This document shows, piece after piece, positions 21,464 through 33,180 of a stretch of 64,000 bases of DNA. Every line of letters begins with the position of its first letter. Position 1 is the stretch's first letter. The notes below the pieces were generated by a model. It saw only the letters and a list, made by a program, of their open reading frames with translations. It did no database searches and was not told the origin of the DNA. Source of the DNA: Diphasiastrum complanatum (taxonomy: Eukaryota > Streptophyta > Lycopodiopsida > Lycopodiales > Lycopodiaceae); assembly GCA_029204225.1 (NCBI GenBank), contig CM055106.1, positions 41,742,368-41,806,367 on the forward strand, read 5' to 3'. The position numbers and the translations under genes are program-made.

Positions 21464-22254
21464 TGTGAGAAATTGGCAAAGTAGCTTGGTATTTTTTTAT
21501 GATAGAAGTTTGTAAGTGAATCTCACATGTGTGGAGGATGTTCCCACGTGTGGAGAATTGTAAAGTAAATCAAAATGTTTGATATAGGGGTCTCATAGAA
21601 TTTCATAGTCAAGCATTTAGGTGTGGGATGTTGATAGGGTCAAATTTGGAATAGATGGCAAATTATCCATTTCCACTTGTAATGCCACTATTGGGCCAAA
21701 ATAGAGTAGGAGGCCAAACTTGTTCCAATTAGAGTGTAGACAAGTGTAATGCTTTTGTTTGATGAAGTTTAAGAGGTCCAATAGGTTTTAGAGGTGTGCT
21801 TGAATATAGTCCAATAGAATTTAGAGGTGCATGGATCAATGGTCCAATAGGATTAAGAGGTGGCAAAGTGTGATCCAATCATAGTTAAGCATAGTGGTAG
21901 CTCATGAATCTACTAGTATCATTGTACTCCTCATTTTAGATCTAATTGATTTTGAGATTGAGTGGATTTTGAGTGTCATTGAATTTGTGGCTTTCTCTCT
22001 CTACTCGACAGCTCATGATGGTTTTTCTCTCTCTACTGGAGGAGAGCAGCTTGTTTTTACTTAGAATACTGTTGGAACACTTACCACACATGTGAGTGAG
22101 AGTTGGAAGTGATTGAATGCATGTAGTAGTGTGTTTTTGCCATAGAATCAAAGATAGATCTTAAATCTCAATCTAGTCTTGATCTTGGTGCATCTACAAA
22201 CCTTAGGAGATCACAAGTACATGTAGTGGACAATCCACATGTGTAAATTCAACA
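21464..22254 (+). repeat. 5' LTR of element 2 (791 bp)
   Basis: TGTGAGAAATTGG...CAACA with the primer site adjoining. Carries a G-box pair at 21526-21550. Confidence 0.9.
21526..21550 (+). promoter_or_regulatory. Paired G-box-like module in LTR (CATGTG-N13-CACGTG)
   Basis: 62 bp inside the LTR start, same spacing as in element 1. Confidence 0.5.
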
Positions 22255-22266
22255 TGGTATCAGAGC
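22255..22266 (+). other. Primer-binding site (tggtatcagagc)
   Basis: Exact plant copia consensus, complementary to the 3' end of initiator tRNA-Met, directly after the LTR. Confidence 0.9.
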
Positions 22267-23011
22267 CTACCTAAGGTTACCATGCATTTTGATCCATTTG
22301 AGTGAATACTATTCATCAATCTTGAGCTAGAAATTGTCAAGGGCCATTTTCCTAGCTATCTTGTTCAATTTAGGATCAAAAGAGATCAAAAGGACATTGA
22401 TTGGGTCTGACCTGGTACTGTATGGAATCAGGTGCTCAGACATGTGTGAGGAACATCCAATTTCAGTTTGGGAGTTCTCTTTTATGTTTGATCCAAAAAT
22501 CTTGCTAGATAGCTTGTTTTGAAGCTATTTTTGTCTAGTTTTTGATGCAATCAGTTTCATTCCATTTGGTTGAGCCAATCAGAAGTTATAAGCTTTTGAA
22601 GAGGGTTAGGTAGGGCACCTAGACCTGGGTGGACACATTTGGTTTGGTCAAGAGATTGCTTGTTTGATCCAAAATCACAGTTGAATGCTTACCAATCTCA
22701 TCTATATGTGATCTAGGCATTGTTTTGAGATCTTAGCCATTTTGTTTCATGCAATATCATTGTATTTGAGTCAAATTTGGTTTCTTAGTGTATTTCACAC
22801 GTGCTAAGAGTGTTTGATCCTAACTTTGCCCATACTCCATCATTTGATGTGAAGTAGATCTAGTTTTGGAGAGATTGAGATAGCTAGTGAGAATCATCTC
22901 ACAGTTTGTTGCAAGATCTTGCATAGGAGATGGTAGCACACCATTATTGGATCCTATAGTGAGAGAGAAGCAACATTCTTTGTTCATCACTTTTATTTAT
23001 CTTTACTTTAC

Positions 23012-23542
23012 ATGACTTCAATGAGTTCATACTTGCTGCAACCAAGTGAGAGATTGTCTAGTTCCAATTATTCAATATGGAAGTTGAGGATGGAGTCCAT
23101 CTTGATACTCCAAGATGTGATGGACATTGTACTTGGGATTGAGGAGGAGCCTCAAGTCCTTCAAGAAGTACAAAAATACAAGAAGAGAGCTAGGATGGCT
23201 CTCCACTACATTAAGATGAATGTCTCTAATGAGATATTGAGGGAGATTGGTGATTGTTCTACATCCAAGGAAGCTTGGGATTGTCTCAAGTCCATATATG
23301 AGGCTAAGAACACCTCTAGGCTCCTCACTCTTAGAAATCAAATATTCCAAAGTAGTCAAAAGAGTGATGAGAGTGCATCTAATTATGTTCTGAGAGTCAA
23401 GGATATTCATAGGGAGCTTGCATGTATTGGTGACTCAATCAATCAAAGTGAGCTAGTCCAAGTCATTCTCAATGGCTTGAGAGATGAATATGACAACCTT
23501 GTCCAATCCTATGCCATTAAGGAGGAGCTACCAAGTTTGTAG
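23012..23542 (+). CDS. Copia gag of element 2 (176 codons to in-frame TAG)
   Basis: It begins MTSMSSYLLQPSERL, the typical start of this gag lineage, with NYSIWKLRMESIL and IVLGIEEEP, then the UBN2-type core MNVSNEILREIG and AWDCLKSIYEAKNT. It stops at TAG 23540-23542, in phase with the frame at 23555 that carries the zinc knuckle. The same TAG is in element 1, so it predates the split of the two copies. Gag normally forms the virus-like particle around element RNA. Suppression of the TAG would give a gag-protease product, but that is speculation. Confidence 0.8.
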   Translation: MTSMSSYLLQPSERLSSSNYSIWKLRMESILILQDVMDIVLGIEEEPQVLQEVQKYKKRARMALHYIKMNVSNEILREIGDCSTSKEAWDCLKSIYEAKNTSRLLTLRNQIFQSSQKSDESASNYVLRVKDIHRELACIGDSINQSELVQVILNGLRDEYDNLVQSYAIKEELPSL

Positions 23543-23554
23543 GCCCTTCAAAGT

Positions 23555-25081
23555 GTGCTTATTTCTGAAGAATCAAGACAAGAGTACAAACTCTTGAGGA
23601 TGGACAAGCTATCACTCAATCATGATGATGGCAAAGTTCTATTTGCCAAGCACAAAGAGAGGAGTAAGAAGCAACACCATCACTTCTCTAATGACAAAGC
23701 TAAAGACCAAGATGGAGAGGAGGAGGAGGATACCTCTCATGCATCTACTTTAAATCTCAAGAAGAAGATGATCAAGTGCTTTTATTGTGGCAAGAAAGGC
23801 CATTATGCCACCAATTGCTTCAAGAAGAAGAATCAACGCAATCAAGCCAACATCACCAATGAGAAAGAAGACTATATTGCATGTGATGGAGAAGGCTCTC
23901 TTATGGAATCAAGCTTCTCCTCTTCCACCTTCAACAAGGATGACTCATGGTATATTGATAGTGGAGCATCTTCACATATGTGTGGCTCCAAGCACTTTTT
24001 TTCATCTATTTTGCCTTATGATGGAGTCAAGAAGGCCATATACTTTGAAAGTAAGCATGAGTGCAATATTAAAGGAGTAGGGATTATTCCCTTGAAGCTT
24101 GCATCTTCTAAAGATCTCTTTCTCAACAATGTTCTTTTTGTCCCAAACCTTACAAAGAACATCTTAAGTGTTGGCCAACTTCTTGACAGTGGCTGTGATG
24201 TCAATTTCAATATTGACAATTGTGTGATCAAGAAGGATGGTGAGATCCTTGCATATGGATCAATATTTGAAGGCATCTACAAATTGGACTCAAGTGAGAG
24301 TGCAAACTCTCTTGATGTTTCTTATATGTCCAATATTTCAAAGGAGGATGATCACACAAGATGCACATATCTTCTCTCTTCAAGTATTATGGTGTATGAT
24401 TATTCCTTATTATTCAAAGCATATGTTGAGAAGAAATTCTCATTGAAGATCAAAGCCTTGAGGAGTATTGGAGCTCTTGAAGGAATAGCACCATATGAAG
24501 TTTTATTCAAGATGGAGCCTAAGGTTGATCACCTTAGTGAACTTGGTAGTGCTTGCATTGCACATATTCCCTTAGAAACAAGAAGGAAGGATGATCCAAG
24601 CTCATGGATCATGATTGGATACTCATCCATCAAGGAGGCCTTTAGTGTCTTTACACTCTCTATTTCAAATGTAATCGTGAATAGAGATGTCATATTGCAT
24701 GAAGATTCAATCTTGGAAGTGGCCGAGATCAAGACTTCTCAAGAAGCATCACAAGTTATCCTTTTTGAAGGTATTCAAGCTATGATGGGGCCAATGTGTG
24801 AGGAGGAGTTTCTTCTTCATATGATTTCAAGAAGATCTTCAAGATGCATGGCCGAGTCTTTATGGCTCACCTTACATGGCAAAGAGGGGCATCTTTCATG
24901 TTGTATCTACTACAACACATTCATATATGCTTCTCTTCCTTTGCTTGAAATGCTATCTTGTTTCATTGAATTTTTTGGATCTCAAAGTTCAAGAAAAGCT
25001 ATACTAGTTTTGTATGATGCTTATGGTATGGACATGTTTCTTGTCATTATTGACTTAGATGTGTTTCCAATACTTTTTTAA
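23555..25081 (+). CDS. Copia zinc knuckle-protease-integrase remnant ORF of element 2
   Basis: Same architecture as 5020-6750: CCHC knuckle at 23777-23818, DSGASSHM protease site, then integrase scraps and an unrecognised tail. It is shorter because one base change (ctttttgaa in copy 1, cttttttaa here) makes a TAA at 25079-25081; the remaining 64 codons stay open in the same frame from 25091. Confidence 0.75.
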   Translation: MLISEESRQEYKLLRMDKLSLNHDDGKVLFAKHKERSKKQHHHFSNDKAKDQDGEEEEDTSHASTLNLKKKMIKCFYCGKKGHYATNCFKKKNQRNQANITNEKEDYIACDGEGSLMESSFSSSTFNKDDSWYIDSGASSHMCGSKHFFSSILPYDGVKKAIYFESKHECNIKGVGIIPLKLASSKDLFLNNVLFVPNLTKNILSVGQLLDSGCDVNFNIDNCVIKKDGEILAYGSIFEGIYKLDSSESANSLDVSYMSNISKEDDHTRCTYLLSSSIMVYDYSLLFKAYVEKKFSLKIKALRSIGALEGIAPYEVLFKMEPKVDHLSELGSACIAHIPLETRRKDDPSSWIMIGYSSIKEAFSVFTLSISNVIVNRDVILHEDSILEVAEIKTSQEASQVILFEGIQAMMGPMCEEEFLLHMISRRSSRCMAESLWLTLHGKEGHLSCCIYYNTFIYASLPLLEMLSCFIEFFGSQSSRKAILVLYDAYGMDMFLVIIDLDVFPILF

Positions 25082-25712
25082 AGCAAGATATTGTATTGTC
25101 AAAAGTATGCTCTTGGTTCTAGTAAGAACAAGATTGAGCTTGGTACTCACTTTTTTGAAAATCATGTTTTCACATGTTTTGAGGTAAATTGTAAACTCCT
25201 CTTGAGATTAAGTGAAGCATCCAAAGTGGACACTTACATCCTTGAGAGAGTAACTAGCCTAAAAAAAGATCAAAATGGTCTTTGATATCAAGATTAGATC
25301 CATCATGGATATAGTTCATTGTATGTGGACTAGTCAAGCTAGAAAGCATAATCTTGATAATCATCATTGTTTCACATCTTATGATCTTGATCTCCATGAT
25401 CCTTATGAGACTTGGAAGCCTCAGATTTCTCTATTTATGGTGCATCCATCATGCAAGTGGAACTTTCAAGGCAAAGATCATCATCAAGCATGGAGGAAGC
25501 CCATGATAATAGTGGCATATTGGTGGAGCACTCTTCAAAGGCATTGGCAAGAGATCTCTACCAAAGAGATCTTATCATGGATATGGTGAGGGTGCTGCTA
25601 TGATGGATCCCTTGGCTGATCTTCACTTCTTATGCATACCAAAGGATCCACTCAAAAAGATTTACAAACTTCTCAAGTGATCTAGTACCTTTCCAAGCTA
25701 TTTTTTGAGGAG
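25082..25712 (+). pseudogene. Degenerate pol tail of element 2
   Basis: Continuation of the frame beyond the TAA (to 25285), then overlapping short frames that match 6740-7067 of element 1, including the RNase H-like end (VEHSSKALARDLYQ). A one-base insertion relative to element 1 near 25494 shifts the frame. Confidence 0.5.
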
Positions 25713-26123
25713 TGTGAGAAATTGGCAAAATTCTAGCTTGGTATTTTTTATGATAGAAGTTTGTAAGTGAATCTCACATGTGTGGAGGATGTTCCCACGT
25801 GTGGAGAATTGTAAAGTAAATCAAAATGTTTGATATAGGGGTCTCATAGAATTTCATAGTCAAGCATTTAGCTCTTGTTTGATGAAGTTTAAGAGGTGCA
25901 ATAGGTTTCAGAGGTGGAACCATGTGTGGTCCAATAGGAATTTGAGGTGTGCTTGAATATAGTCCAATAGAATTTAGAAGTGCATGGATCAATGGTCCAA
26001 TAGGATTAAGAGGTGGCAAAGTGTGATCCAATCATAGTTAAGCATAGTGGTAGCTCATGAATCTACTAGTATCATTGTACTCCTCATTTTGGATCTAATT
26101 GATTTTGAGATTGAGTGGATTTT
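25713..26123 (+). repeat. 3' LTR of element 2, internally deleted and truncated
   Basis: Starts TGTGAGAAATTGG. About 140 bp are missing after gtcaagcatttag, and it ends abruptly at gagtggattttt. Confidence 0.85.
25777..25801 (+). promoter_or_regulatory. Paired G-box-like module in LTR (CATGTG-N13-CACGTG)
   Basis: Intact in spite of the deletion further inside this LTR. Confidence 0.5.
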
Positions 26124-26148
26124 TATTTCAACAAAACCTCTTGTACTT

Positions 26149-26956
26149 GGCTCTGATACCATGTGTAAAAAGTACAAAAGGACCAAGAGTGGATCCTAAT
26201 CTGATCCTCAAGAGGGATTGGTTGTTAGATTACTTGATATATCAATCTACTTGAGATTAAGATCAATCTAGATCAATTCTAGACACAAAACCCTAACAAG
26301 AACAATCATTAATTGAAGGTAGGTGTACTTTCTGGTTTCACACGTGTGAAACACTGTCTAAGTATGGACTCCAACCTGAAAATCAAGTACACATTGATAG
26401 CACCTCAAAACAATCAAAACAAATGTAGACAAATGGAGAGAATCACTCAAAATTGCTTCCAAAACCAAGATTGGTGTCTCACATTGATTATGTCCAAATA
26501 AGCCTCTATGGAGCTTGAGGTACTGATCATGCATCAGATCTCACACGTGTGAGGATGCCTTGTCACCATCATGCAATTTGACACTTGGATCAAAACTTTT
26601 CATTTTGGGCATTTTTGGTCTATTTTTCTACTATATGGAGATCTTCATGGAAATCTTCTAGAAGCAAAACTCGCCTACTTCAGCTATTTCCACACGTGTG
26701 AGCTGTCCTCTACACATGGGATGTGACACCTATTCAAAATATTTGGCTCATGCAATCATTAGATTGGTGCCATGTGTCATATCTCTAGAAAACTAGTTTT
26801 TGGCCATTTTAGCCACTAGAACCATGTACAACATATATGATTATGGTACATGAAAAGTACACTAGTTTTACACGTGGGAACAGGCTCCACACATGTGTGT
26901 CTATCCTATATACAAGATTTTTGGCCTCTACCAAGCTTATTTTTGCATTTTTCACA
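26149..26956 (-). repeat. Antisense copia LTR with primer-binding site
   Basis: The antisense primer site (ggctctgatacca) occupies 26149-26161 and the LTR 26162-26956, beginning on the minus strand TGTGAAAAATGC and ending TACACA. Its start resembles that of elements 1 and 2 (TGTGA...AAGCTTGGTA), so it is a diverged member of the same family in opposite orientation. It contains palindromes ttcacacgtgtgaa (26337-26350), ctcacacgtgtgag (26540-26553) and cacacgtgtg (26691-26700). Confidence 0.75.
26871..26895 (-). promoter_or_regulatory. Paired G-box-like module in antisense LTR
   Basis: On the minus strand CATGTG-N13-CACGTG, 61 bp inside the LTR start, as in elements 1 and 2 although the LTR body has diverged strongly. 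Confidence 0.5.
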
Positions 26957-27868
26957 ATGACTGATCTGGGCGAAGCTCACTTCTGTCTTGGAATTCAAAT
27001 CCACAGAGACAGAGCAAATCGACTGATTTACATCACTCAACAAAGGTATCTTCATAATGTTCTTAACAGATACAATTTGATGAATTATAAATTAGCTCAC
27101 TCACCAATGGATCCAGGCCTGCATTTGTCGAAGGACCAATGTCCCCAGACCAGCAGGAAGAGGAGCAAATGAGAGAATATTTGTATCGATCGATACTTGG
27201 ATCTCTCATGTACGCAATGGTCTGTACAAGACCAGATATCTCTTTTGCTGTCAACTCACTCAGCCAATACATGGCTAATCTTGGAATTACCCATTGGAAG
27301 GTTCTTATTCGAGTCATGAGATATATTCAAGCTACCATGGACCAGTGCATCTGCTATGAAGATGTCAACAACGACAATCTTCATCAGCTCAGTGGTTATT
27401 CTGATGCAAGCTGGGGAGGAGATGCAGACAATCGTAAGTCCACATCTGGATTTACATTCTTCTTCAACAGCGGTCCTATTTTGTGGAACTCACATATCAG
27501 AGAAGCAAGAAACAATATCTCTTTCATCAACCGAGGCCAAGTACAAGGCTCTAACAACCACAACCAAGGAAGTACTATGGACCAAGAGACTGCTTGAGGA
27601 GCTCAAACTGATCAGATCAGGTGTCATTCCACTCATCTACAATGACAACATCTCAGCCCAACACCTAGCATCCAATCCAATCTACCATGCAAGGAGCAAA
27701 CACACCACTTTGTAAGAGAAAAGGTCCAAGCTAAGGAGGTCTCATTGGAGCATGTTTCAAGTGAGGAATACATAGCTGATATATTGATAAAGCCTCTTCA
27801 AAAGAATGTTTTTTTGAAGCTTAGATCAGCCCTTGGCTTAATTAGTAAAGCTATGTTATCATCTTAGG
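26957..27868 (+). pseudogene. Copia RT C-terminal part and RNase H fragment
   Basis: Motifs in order: MTDLGEAHFCLGIQI, YLHNVLNRYNL, a frameshift near 27140, YRSILGSLMYAMVCTRPDI, YSDASWGGDADNRKSTSGF, a second frameshift near 27500, STEAKYKAL, the DNQSA-equivalent YNDNISAQHL, ARSKHTTL and ADILIKPLQ. The catalytic part of RT is missing because an antisense LTR lies directly against the LGEAHF start. Confidence 0.85.
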
Positions 27869-28235
27869 ATCTAAAAATAGCATGTTTTACATTGTTTTTG
27901 GATCTTAAGATCTTGACCCCAAGTTAGGGTGGATCCAATGACCTATTAGGTTAAATATTAGGATTAGGGTATGAAAAGTTCAGAGGTGCCCTAATATGCT
28001 TAGATCCGAGCTTGAAATGTATAAATACATAATGAGATCTCCATCAAATTATCAAAAAAAATCGAGTTTTTCCACTTCTATCATCATTGTCTTTTGGTGG
28101 CGAGTTCTAGCTAATGGATGTGAGTGTTCTTATGCATTAATTGCTTGGTTTGGAAGGTACTGAACCTGTTTACAAGTCTGAGAAGCTTCCTGTACTTTAC
28201 TTTGGTTCATTTGATCAAATCTATGTGCCTAATGT
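27869..28235 (+). repeat. Possible 3' LTR of the preceding copia fragment
   Basis: A gttagggtgga purine-rich stretch (about 27934) is followed by sequence with a TATA box (tataaata near 28020). No second copy was seen, so the LTR call rests on position only. Confidence 0.3.
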
Positions 28236-28239
28236 GGAG

Positions 28240-29295
28240 TCAAATGCCAAATTTGCTAGTTTTGGTAACTAGTCTTGATTCTAGCTCATAGTTTGGATCT
28301 AGATATTTTATTTGTGCATCCTCCATCACTTTTAGGATTGATTGGGATTCATTTTGCTGTAAAATTTTGTCAACATGTGAGCTTTTCCCACCATCAATCC
28401 ACCAAGGATCTTCCTCCATAGAAGTGAAGTTTGATGTGACTAAAGTAAGGTACATTCATTCTCATGTACACATGGATGTCATGAGTGACTCCTCTTCATA
28501 GAAGCCATCCTCTTGGTTGCTGAGGATCACTTGCCTAGGCTTCTTGATTTTCTTCATCTCTTTTCTTCTTGTATCACGTCAAGGCAAAATGTCCCATTCT
28601 TGTCACAAATAGCACTTGACAATGTCCTTCTTGCTATTAGATGATGATGAGACATCATCTTCCTCCATGGATTTGTCCTTCCTTTTGAAATGCGCCTCCC
28701 CCTTGCCTTTGTCGTTGCCATAACTGAAAAGTGCCCTCTCTTCACTTTCTCTTTGCAAGCTTGTGCTCTTGCCTACTTTCCTCGGCCGCTAAGACAACTT
28801 GTCTTTTTTCCATAGATGGAAGCTTACTTTGAATTGCATAAGATTGCACAAGGTTAAAAAATTCTTCATTAAGACCATTGAGAACGACTTGGACAAGCTC
28901 CTTTTGCTTAATAACATCACCAATACAAACAACCTCCCTATTATAGTCATTCACCCTCAACACATAATTTTTGGGCACTTTCACCACTATTTTGAAAGCC
29001 TTGAAAAATTTGGTATCTGAAGGTGAGAAGCCTAGATGTATTCTTGGATTCATAAATGGTTTGCAAACTATCCCAGACCTCCTTGGCCGAGATACATGTT
29101 TCAATCTCTCTCAATAGTTCATTGGAAAACATTCATCTTGATGCAATGTAAGGCCATTCTTGACTTCTTCTTGAATCTCATGGATTCTTGTAGATTTTGA
29201 GGCTCATCCTCAACTCCACTCACTTTCCATGTTGAATAGTTTAATGGAGTCAATTTTTCACTTGCCTCCAATAAGTATGCTTCTATTGATGCCAT
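28240..29295 (-). pseudogene. Antisense copia gag-protease pseudogene
   Basis: From the minus-strand ATG (about 29295): MASIEAYLLEASEKL, NELLREIETCISAKEVWDSL, YESKNTSRLLTFR, VVLNGLNEEFFNLVQSYA, then a ruined zinc knuckle (CDKNGTFCLDV) and the protease start WWIDGGKSSHV, where the DSG triad has become DGG. Three or more frameshifts separate the pieces. It belongs to the same gag lineage as elements 1 and 2. Confidence 0.8.
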
Positions 29296-30955
29296 GATCA
29301 AGAAGTGATTGAACACAAAGTTCACACATATGAAATGACTCTAATAAATGATTTGTGACCTCCAGACAACTAGATTTGAACAAAATTCAAAACACTAGCA
29401 AGATCTCCCAAGATCTAGATCACAAACTCTAGAATCACACTACACCAATCTAGTCAATGTGAAAAGTGAATTTCACCAAGATTACTCAAACTTGACATTA
29501 AAGATTTGCTTTAAGCACATGAAAATCAAACCCAATCATCTCTTTTGAATATGTCTAGAGGTATAACCATATTTCCTAATGGTTACAAGGCGTCACTTTT
29601 TGGAATATGTCCAACTTTTGATTTTTAAGTGTTAGAATGATCAATCTATGAAAAGCCAATAAAGTAAAGAGTTTTTTTTTTTGTTTTTTGCATATGTAGC
29701 CTCTGACCTTGACATATTCCTTCAAAGATGCGCATCTATCTCATCATGATTCCTTTGTGAGTTGCTTCAATGTTTGTAGGATTAGGTGCAACACCTTTTA
29801 TATCCCATTCTTATATATCTACACTCTCAGCATCCAAATTAATCGAATGGTCAACATCTTTTAGCATAAACACGATCTTGCACTTTCAATTTCAATTTTG
29901 AAAATCATGCTAATTGATCTTAGCAACCAATTTGAATTTGAAAAGATGAAAACAAAAAAAATTAGCTTGTTTTGATCTTGGAAGGCTTAAGCTTGTTTTT
30001 CCTTTGTATGTATAAAGAGAAATGTTGATGACACGTCGTTGTATTCTCTCTCACATGGACAAGATGTAATACCTTGGCCAAGGACCTTGATAACATGTCA
30101 TTGCATATTGATGTAAAGACCCATTAACTTGTACCGCTTCACTCCCAAAGCCTCTAAAAAAAAATATTGCAACTAATCTTCAAATAACCCTTCTCTATTC
30201 TTGTACCTGTTTAGCTGGTCTAGTATCTTTTCTTGGCCACGAAGATCCCTTCAGTTACACTACGTCTCATGCTAGGACTCTAATTTCTCAATGGCTAGAT
30301 GCATTGTAACCAATCATATTTTTAAGATATAACAAGCATGTCAACAAAAACTTTCTTAAATATGATCCACTTGAAAGTGGGACAAATCTTTGAAAGGTTT
30401 GATTGCTTTTATTCAAATGACCATGTTTCTTGGATGTACTTACAACAAATTAGCACATATCAAGATGAATGGAAAAACATTTTTTCACAAACTTTCCAAA
30501 TGCGGATATGATGAGAGCATCAACTTGAGTTTCTTTTTGATGTCTTGATGATAATGACCAAGTGTCATGTCCACTGATGCCCATTCCTAAGTTTTTCCGT
30601 TCCTAAGGAACGATTTTTAGAACAGATTTAGGAATGGGGAATTTTTGAATATGTAGATACTTTCAGCGAGGATTAAGAAATGGATTTGATCAAAAGAAAC
30701 AAAATGAGAGTTGCAAATGGCCATCCAGGAACAAGAACGATTTAGAGGTTGCAAATGTCAATTCGGGAACAACAACGAGGGTTGCAAGCAGATTTAGAAG
30801 TTGCAAATGGCGATTTATAACCAAATATCAATCTAAACAAAAACGAGGGCTAAAAACAAAAATTGAGGGGGGGAAAGAAGAAGCCAAGAACTGTTCCTTA
30901 CATTTGTAAGGAATGGTATGGTATCGTTCATAGGAACTATGGTCATGTGTTCCTA
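29296..30955. other. No gene recognised; probable leader of the antisense copia plus unknown sequence
   Basis: The first few hundred bases are likely the untranslated leader of the antisense gag. From 30660 to 30860 imperfect gttgcaaatgg/gaggttgcaaat repeats occur. Inverted ttcctaag/aggaac words near 30585-30615 and 30895-30940 hint at a small DNA element but do not form clean termini. Confidence 0.35.
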
Positions 30956-33180
30956 CTAGTCTTGCATTTCACATATTTTCAAATGTTTTAGATCCTTGTC
31001 GCATGATAAGAGTACATTCAACTCCTTGTAATAAGGCTGCTTTCTGAAGAGTGGAAAATGCTCATACTCAAGATAATAGTAGTTTGGGAGACATGAAGCG
31101 AATGTTAGAAATACTTTTCTTGCACTTGGATCCTTAGGTTGTGGACTAGCGTTCATGCTCCCTCTATGTCAAACATGGATTCATTGAATGCCAGCAGGGC
31201 TACATTGGACAAACCACTTGATCGAACCATACATTGTATAACCTTTTTTCATCCATTGGAAAGAATCTTTGAAAAGGATCAAGCATGGCCTAGACAAATA
31301 TTTTGGTCTTCTCCCATGTTTGCACAATTTCCATGGAGATTTTTACTCTTTAGGCCAAGATGTTCCACAATATTAAAAATCTTTGGAATGGTAGGTCATC
31401 ATTGCATAATCATGGCAAGTGATTATTTTCACACCCAACAATGATACTCCACACTGCATTAATCATTACTAGGCTCAACTTGTGCTATGCTAGCCCTACT
31501 TTCTTATTTTCAAAAAGTTGGTATGTAAAATTTCCAACTGTTAAGCCCTTTGGCCATTAGTCGTAGCAAAGTTGTTAGCTGAAATTTTTCAGTGAATTGT
31601 GCCACAACAATATGACTCACCAACCACCCCCTACCAATGATCATACTAGCAAGCATGGATTTAGAAACACTCAATCGATTGAACTTATCTAAGATTAAAA
31701 AAAGAAGCATTCTACCAAAAATGGACATGAATCTAATCATTAATATGTAATTGTTTACCATGCACTTCAATAAGGCATAGTCTTTTATAATTTAACTTCA
31801 CATACAATAATGCTAAGATGGAACCTCAGTTTTTACATCATCCATCTTTCTTTGCCAAAAATAGTTGGGCTTTGAATGAAGTTGCCAAATTGGGAACAAA
31901 AGCAAAAAAATATGTTGGAAGGTTACCTACAAAAATATCTCACATTAGTAGGGACTTGGTTACACGATGGCGACAACTGTACATGCATAAAGAAGATATA
32001 TAATACAGAGGTTAAGTGATGAGTTCGATGTATGCTAGTCAAGCTATCTACCTTTCATTGACATTACCCACTACAAACCTTATGGGTATGAAGGTGACGG
32101 ATGACCACAAGGGACATTGCTACTGTTGCACTTATGTGATACAACCAAAATGCTAGAACAGAAGAGTACGGAAAAAATTTAGAGCTTTCAAGAAAGACTT
32201 CAATGGCTTTGGTATTTGTAATGAGTCCAAAAAGCTTTGACCAGGGAGGACAACCAACACCTGCAACAACAATAGCAAAATAGAAGAAGAAGAGGATCCT
32301 TTTCATCAATCATGGAAACTTCTAGAACACTCAAAGGTTCATAGGAACAAAGACAACTCTGATATCATGTAAGAAAATTAATGGTATGCACAAAACTCTA
32401 ATATCATGTAGGGAATATAGAGCCAACATTGATGTGGCTACTTGGTGCACAGATTTACACAAAATACAACACATAAATCTTGAAAACATTAGAAAAACCT
32501 TAGTGATATTTGAATTAAAAAAGGAGCATATAACACTACTTATATTGTGTGAGGTTGGATATTCTTATACCTTGATCCACTACGAAGACCCCACCGGAAA
32601 AATTGACTAGCTTGTAACTCAACATTGCTATTTGATAAATAAGACTCTAGTACATAGGATATGCATTACATACCTTGCCATGGGGGAATTTTATGGTAAA
32701 AAATAGACTTTGCATCCTAACAAAATAATATGCAACATGCCTGCCTTTCCATACACCCAGCAATGTCCTAGTAGTGGAAAACATTGACCTCTTACTAACT
32801 TGGAAGCATCATTGGTGCCCAAAATGTCTAGTCCCAACAAGGTGGACTAGCCTCTATCAATAGTGTTCTTCAATAGTCTCCTTGGCTATTATGTATTTGT
32901 TGTTCATTTTCCTGTGAATCCTTTGCTTCAAATTTAGTACCTATCGTAAAAATTTACATTTAGTGACTTTATTGCAATTTACATGTGATACCTATAGTCA
33001 AAAGTTAAAAGAAATATTACAGTATAATGAGTGAATTTTTTTCAATACAGTTCTGTATGTGAGCAATTGAATAATCAACATATAAAGCAAACAAATTCCT
33101 AAAACCCCTTTGTGTAATCAAATGAAGAGCCTGCAAAGTAGTAAAAAAGTATTACACATTAAAAATTGAAACATGAGCAG
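30956..33180. other. No confident gene
   Basis: Short reading frames on both strands without recognisable domains. At 32350-32410 two ctct(g/a)atatcatgta words resemble decayed antisense copia primer sites, like those at 14154-14267. Confidence 0.35.

Larger units (their letters stand above)
21464..26123 (+). mobile_element. Non-autonomous Ty1/copia element 2, near-identical twin of element 1
   Basis: It has a full 5' LTR, primer-binding site, a leader of about 750 bp, gag from its ATG, zinc knuckle, protease and the same scrambled pol as element 1. I count only about fourteen differences over the roughly 2.5 kb of shared interior. The 3' LTR lacks about 140 bp internally and is cut off at about 26123, where an antisense copia begins, so no target duplication can be read (left flank caaac). 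Confidence 0.85.

Noticed and set aside
30581-30951. Possible MITE with gttccta...gaacgat inverted ends
   Set aside because: The inverted words do not line up at symmetrical ends, no target duplication is visible, and internal gttgcaaatgg repeats blur the limits.
32064-32309. Short secreted-protein-like frame on the minus strand
   Set aside because: A hydrophobic start alone is weak evidence in AT-rich DNA; no splice sites, conserved motif or neighbour supports it.
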